From: Psychroflexus aestuariivivens
GTDB taxonomy: Bacteria; Bacteroidota; Bacteroidia; Flavobacteriales; Flavobacteriaceae
Assembly: GCF_004010055.1 (NCBI RefSeq)
Contig: NZ_RQVT01000056.1
Span: 1-64,000, forward strand
Direction: 5' to 3'
Length of the DNA stretch: 64,000 nucleotides
Both the position numbers and the translations under genes were made by a program. The notes beneath the pieces were generated by a model. The model was not told the origin of the DNA. It saw nothing but the letters and a program-made list of their open reading frames with translations, and did not search any database. Of the stretch, positions 60,409-64,000 are shown piece by piece (position 1 is the first letter of the stretch; each line of letters begins with the position of its first letter).

Positions 60409-63400
60409 TTATTCCTTAATAATCTTAAAGGTTTGAGTCTGCTCATTTGATTTAATTTTAACCATATAAGCACCAGATTGAAGACGTTGTAAGTCTAAAG
60501 CTGGATTCTCAACTCCTGGCTTAAGATTTATAACCTTTTGACCTATCATATTGAATACTTCAATTTCATCAACAATAAATGAAGTTTTAATATTCAACAT
60601 ATCACTGACAGGATTAGGATAATATGTAAAGTCTGAATTGTTGAAATCTCTAGCTGAAACCGGTACTTCTGTCAACTGAAGCATTAGTCCACCGTTTGAA
60701 GTGGCTACCCAAAGACCAAATTCAGGACCGTTTTGATTATTCGCAGAATCCACAAAACCACTAGCTACAACAGTAACTGCCTGACCTTCTAAACCTAGGG
60801 TTCCTAATAAAGCCTCATAAGCACCAACTACTGTACCATCAACAGTTTCAACTTGGAGTTGATAAGCCAAAGGCTCTAACTCTAAGTAACCTTGAAATTC
60901 AGTATAACTAATATTACTGATTATTTCACCAGCTGGAATTTCAGTTTCTTCAACATTTACAGCTGGAGCATCAGGCGCACCGTGATGAACAAGAATATCT
61001 GTATTCTCAGGATTATCTGCCATTTGTCTTGCTCCAGAATAAACATCAATACCAAAATCAATAGTGTTGATAGAGGAATCAAATTGAGTTGGATCTAATA
61101 CTCCGTTTGCGACAGCAACATAATTTTCATCTATCGATAAAGTGTTTGTCATTGTATAAATAACGTCATTAACCGACTCACTATTTGCAGGCGCAACACC
61201 AATCACAATTTCTTGATCTGCTGGTATATCTACAAACTCAGTAGCATGTCTAAATTCTAAATCATCGACCAACAATGTACTGTAAAGGTAAATGTCTACC
61301 ATGTTTGCCGCTGGATCAGGCGAATTATGAATAATTTGCACTGAAGCAAATCCATTTGGCTCAGTATCAATATAAACATTGAAGTCTAAAGCTTCTTGTT
61401 GATCATCTCCTTGACCACCTTGACAAGATGCGTAAATATCAGAAACTAAAGTAATGTACATGCTACCAGAGGATGCTGTCAACTCAACACCTGTTAAATC
61501 ACCACCATCAACATCTGAATCATACAACACTGCACCTTCATCATTTGAGCCGTCATAAATAGTAAAGAAGTCAATAGCGCTGTTATTGTCAAATTCAACA
61601 GTTCCAGAGTTAAATGAAATTGTTAATGGACTTCCGTCAGAAGATAAAAACAACCATTCTTTAAATTCGTTGTTTCCGTAACAATAATCATCTTGATACA
61701 TTTCTCCTGGGAATACTACAACAGGTTCTATTTGAGTTGTAAACTCATCAGATTCAACCCAGAGACTTTCATCACCAGGACCACAATCAGCTCTAACAAA
61801 AACTACATAGCTAGTTTCAGAATCTAAACCTGTAATCACAAATGGATTTTCTGTAACATTCTCATAAGTTGGTGTTCCAGAAGCCGTATTTCCAACTTCA
61901 ACAACTTCAATATCAAATTCAGTTTGTGTAGTTACAGCTGGAGTCCAAGTTACTTCTGCATCATTAGTTTGAACATTTTGAACTACAACATCATTTGGCT
62001 TAGGACAAGTTGGTGCTTCCATCACTCTCACGTCATCAATTGCGACATCGTCATAGAAATCTGTGCCATTATTTTCATCAACTATAAAGGCGACTTTTAT
62101 ATCATCAGTAATAGTTAAATCATCAAACAATACAATAATTTCTTCCCAAGCATTATCAGCAGTATTTTGATTACTAAAGAACACTTCATTCCAAGCTGCA
62201 CCATCCCAAATTTCAACTCTAAAGTCAACATTAGTATTACCTTCATTGTCACTTATCAGGTAAAATGATAACTGAGGAACTGTTAAAGCAGATACATCAA
62301 TGAATGGGGTTTCTAGTCTAGTGTCTATGGCATGCGGATCAGAATCATCTACCCAAGCAAGTCCACCATCACTTTCAGAATTTCCATTTAACGTACCACC
62401 TGAACCAACATAACTAAATGCAGGAGGATCAGTAAACACCCATTCCTCATTAGCATTTCCAGCTCTAGACCAACAGTTTGGCACTTCGTCTCCATTTGAT
62501 TCAAAGTCCTCGTAGAAAGGAGCTACAAAAGTATCGCATTCTGTTGTAATAGTAACCGGAGCAGCAAAAGTACTTACATCATCTGTTCCACAGAAAGACC
62601 TCACATATAACTGGTACGTTGTACCTGAGTTTAAACCAGACAATGTGTAACCAGGAGTTCCATCATCATCTAATTCTGTAGAACCTTCAGTTAAAGGATC
62701 GAAACCTGGCTCCCCATAAATAATTTCCCATTGAGTTTCATCAGCACCAGCATCCCAACTTAGATCTACAGAGTTATTTGTAATATTTGACTCTGAAACA
62801 TTAGATGGTGGGAAGCAAGATGGCGCTTCTATAAAACCAACATCATCAATTAAAATATCATTATAGAAAGTAGATCCACCATTAGCATTTCCAGTCACAG
62901 TAAATCTTGCTTGCACATCTCCTGTAATATTAAATTGAGTAAGATTAACCAAGAAACCAGCCCAGTCACTTCCCAATAAAGTATCCTGAAGTAAAACTGT
63001 ATTCCAGTTTGCCCCATCATAAAATTCCACTTCAAGAATATTAATCGCAGCATCATCAGTATTATTACTAAAAACAAAGAATTCTAAAGTTGGCACACTA
63101 AGCGTTGACACATCAACCATAGGTGTTAACAAAGAAGTAACATCGCCATCTGCGTTTCCTGAACCATCTAACCAAGCATAATTAGTACCACCGCCCATTG
63201 TATGGTCTTCTACATCTGTTGCTGCGTAGCCAGCAGTCGTACTAAAATCCCATGAATCATCTCCATTTTCACTCCAACATGCTGGTATTGAATTATCAGC
63301 AAAATCTTCAATATAAGGTGCTATAAAAGTTTGACATGGAACTTCAAAAGTTGTTGGAATAACAAATCCTAAAGAACTCAAGCCGTCTGCATCACAATCT

Positions 63401-64000
63401 GCTTGTACATAGAAATCATATTCATCTCCTATAACAAGTCCACTATCTACTGTAACGTTTTCAGTCGTAACAGTACCAGATTCTACTGCAGTATCTGTAT
63501 CTGGGTTAGCACCTGAATCAAATAATAACCATTGATAACCATTTGTAGCTTCAGCTACAGCATCCCAAGAGAAATCAGCTTCTGTAGATGTTAAATTATC
63601 TAATGTGATATTTTCTGGTGCTGGACAAGTAGCTGGTGTACAATCAACATTACCTGTAAACAGTGAAGAATCGGCTGATTCTGAACCTGGTGTCATTGTG
63701 TAAACATTATTAAGTGCAAAATCATAAACTTCAACACCTACCTCTCCAGCGAAAGAGCCACCTGAATTCCAATACAATTCAAAGTTTGCACCATCACATA
63801 ATGTAACTATTTCTATCTGCTCATCTCCTGTTCCAAAGTCACTTCCAACTGTAGCGATAGTCACTCCATCTTGGATAATATCCATTGTATTACCGTTCCA
63901 ACCGTCACCCCATGTATCAGTCAAAATGAAAGTATACTCACATTGATCCTCAACAGGACAACCTGCAGTTGTAACAGATAATGGATTAGACAAATCACTC
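60409..64000 (-). CDS. Giant secreted T9SS protein, paralogue of its neighbour (5' end outside window)
   Basis: At least 1196 residues; the frame is open to base 64000, so the start lies to the right. The TTG at 63993 is not the start: the codons before it (Ser-Asp) continue an fn3 end. Residues below are counted from 63993. Modules in order: FGDGWNGNTMDI-type (12-118), fn3 (119-215), MAM-like (220-392), fn3 (393-485), MAM-like (486-660), fn3 (663-752), CUB-like (765-880), DUF4397 (883-1110) and a T9SS type A domain (1115-1194). Every module has a counterpart in the 2971-residue protein. The sorting domains are closely similar (YPNPV.DMLNIKTS..., QSGAYMVKI). The pair is a tandem duplication. 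Likely a surface or matrix protein; no enzyme motif seen. Confidence 0.88.
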   Translation of the reverse strand, partial: SDLSNPLSVTTAGCPVEDQCEYTFILTDTWGDGWNGNTMDIIQDGVTIATVGSDFGTGDEQIEIVTLCDGANFELYWNSGGSFAGEVGVEVYDFALNNVYTMTPGSESADSSLFTGNVDCTPATCPAPENITLDNLTSTEADFSWDAVAEATNGYQWLLFDSGANPDTDTAVESGTVTTENVTVDSGLVIGDEYDFYVQADCDADGLSSLGFVIPTTFEVPCQTFIAPYIEDFADNSIPACWSENGDDSWDFSTTAGYAATDVEDHTMGGGTNYAWLDGSGNADGDVTSLLTPMVDVSTLSVPTLEFFVFSNNTDDAAINILEVEFYDGANWNTVLLQDTLLGSDWAGFLVNLTQFNITGDVQARFTVTGNANGGSTFYNDILIDDVGFIEAPSCFPPSNVSESNITNNSVDLSWDAGADETQWEIIYGEPGFDPLTEGSTELDDDGTPGYTLSGLNSGTTYQLYVRSFCGTDDVSTFAAPVTITTECDTFVAPFYEDFESNGDEVPNCWSRAGNANEEWVFTDPPAFSYVGSGGTLNGNSESDGGLAWVDDSDPHAIDTRLETPFIDVSALTVPQLSFYLISDNEGNTNVDFRVEIWDGAAWNEVFFSNQNTADNAWEEIIVLFDDLTITDDIKVAFIVDENNGTDFYDDVAIDDVRVMEAPTCPKPNDVVVQNVQTNDAEVTWTPAVTTQTEFDIEVVEVGNTASGTPTYENVTENPFVITGLDSETSYVVFVRADCGPGDESLWVESDEFTTQIEPVVVFPGEMYQDDYCYGNNEFKEWLFLSSDGSPLTISFNSGTVEFDNNSAIDFFTIYDGSNDEGAVLYDSDVDGGDLTGVELTASSGSMYITLVSDIYASCQGGQGDDQQEALDFNVYIDTEPNGFASVQIIHNSPDPAANMVDIYLYSTLLVDDLEFRHATEFVDIPADQEIVIGVAPANSESVNDVIYTMTNTLSIDENYVAVANGVLDPTQFDSSINTIDFGIDVYSGARQMADNPENTDILVHHGAPDAPAVNVEETEIPAGEIISNISYTEFQGYLELEPLAYQLQVETVDGTVVGAYEALLGTLGLEGQAVTVVASGFVDSANNQNGPEFGLWVATSNGGLMLQLTEVPVSARDFNNSDFTYYPNPVSDMLNIKTSFIVDEIEVFNMIGQKVINLKPGVENPALDLQRLQSGAYMVKIKSNEQTQTFKIIKE

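Noticed and set aside
51354-64000. A CRISPR array or short tandem repeat array, suggested by the many recurring motifs.
   Set aside because: The repeats are whole protein domains of 90-230 residues in an open frame with irregular spacing, not 25-40-bp direct repeats with spacers.

Overview
The window reads as a chromosomal segment of a low-GC member of the Bacteroidota, most probably a marine-type Flavobacteriaceae. Several things point there: C-terminal type IX secretion (T9SS) sorting domains on five proteins (counting the two cut by the window edges), a GldI gliding-motility lipoprotein, DUF5686/DUF6503-type proteins, an RprX/RprY-like two-component pair, a TAnnTTTG-type -7 promoter element ahead of many genes, and an almost complete lack of Shine-Dalgarno sequences. 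No phage, insertion sequence, integrase, CRISPR array, tRNA or rRNA gene was seen. Most of the window is ordinary core genome; the accessory material sits at the two edges (large secreted repeat proteins).

Layout. 1-2.4 kb: 3' part of a secreted Calx-beta/choice-of-anchor-I protein. 2.4-11 kb: mostly single genes with their own terminators (DUF2809, MgtC-like, small membrane proteins, lipoproteins, an outer-membrane phospholipase A, a secreted GH16 glucanase, an alpha/beta hydrolase-OsmC fusion). 11.2-16.5 kb (minus): M48 protease - Rel/SpoT - Fur-family - purA, driven from a well-formed promoter at 16.5 kb. 16.6-19.0 kb (plus): coiled-coil gene - zapA - a structured RNA that I take to be 6S RNA - rny. 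19.0-25.6 kb: ndk, nrnA-gldI-cyclophilin/FKBP fusion, csbD, phytase-like and histidine-phosphatase lipoproteins, smpB. 25.6-30 kb: DUF5686 outer-membrane protein, a secreted cyanophycinase-like S51 protein and pcm. 30.3-33.4 kb: Gfo/Idh oxidoreductase - hydroxyacyl-CoA dehydrogenase - DUF1015. 33.6-37.2 kb: a 1199-residue PAS/GAF protein ending in a histidine-kinase dimerisation domain with no ATPase domain. 37.3-40.1 kb: YggS, a geranylgeranyl-reductase-like flavoprotein, an FMN reductase, Hsp20. 40.5-46.3 kb: DnaQ-GIY-YIG fusion nuclease, KtrB/TrkH, KtrA/TrkA, a voltage-gated K+ channel with a zinc ribbon, miaA. 46.4-51.3 kb (minus): GT2 - YbbR - coaE - sensor kinase - response regulator. 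51.3-64 kb (minus): two tandem giant secreted T9SS proteins built from the same set of modules; the second runs off the right edge.

How parts work together. The Rel-Fur-purA group couples (p)ppGpp metabolism with a purine enzyme that ppGpp is known to inhibit in other bacteria. The zapA/6S RNA/rny stretch joins division, polymerase regulation and RNA decay, and repeats the zapA-ssrS order of enterobacteria. KtrB, KtrA and the Kv-type channel form a potassium uptake and efflux block. The secreted proteins (GH16, S51, the repeat proteins) fit a gliding, polymer-degrading bacterium that exports proteins by T9SS.

Six of the longest possible reading frames begin upstream of the start I prefer; in three of these the longer start is a TTG lying inside the -7 promoter element, so the shorter start is well supported there. 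All calls come from reading the sequence; no database search was run.
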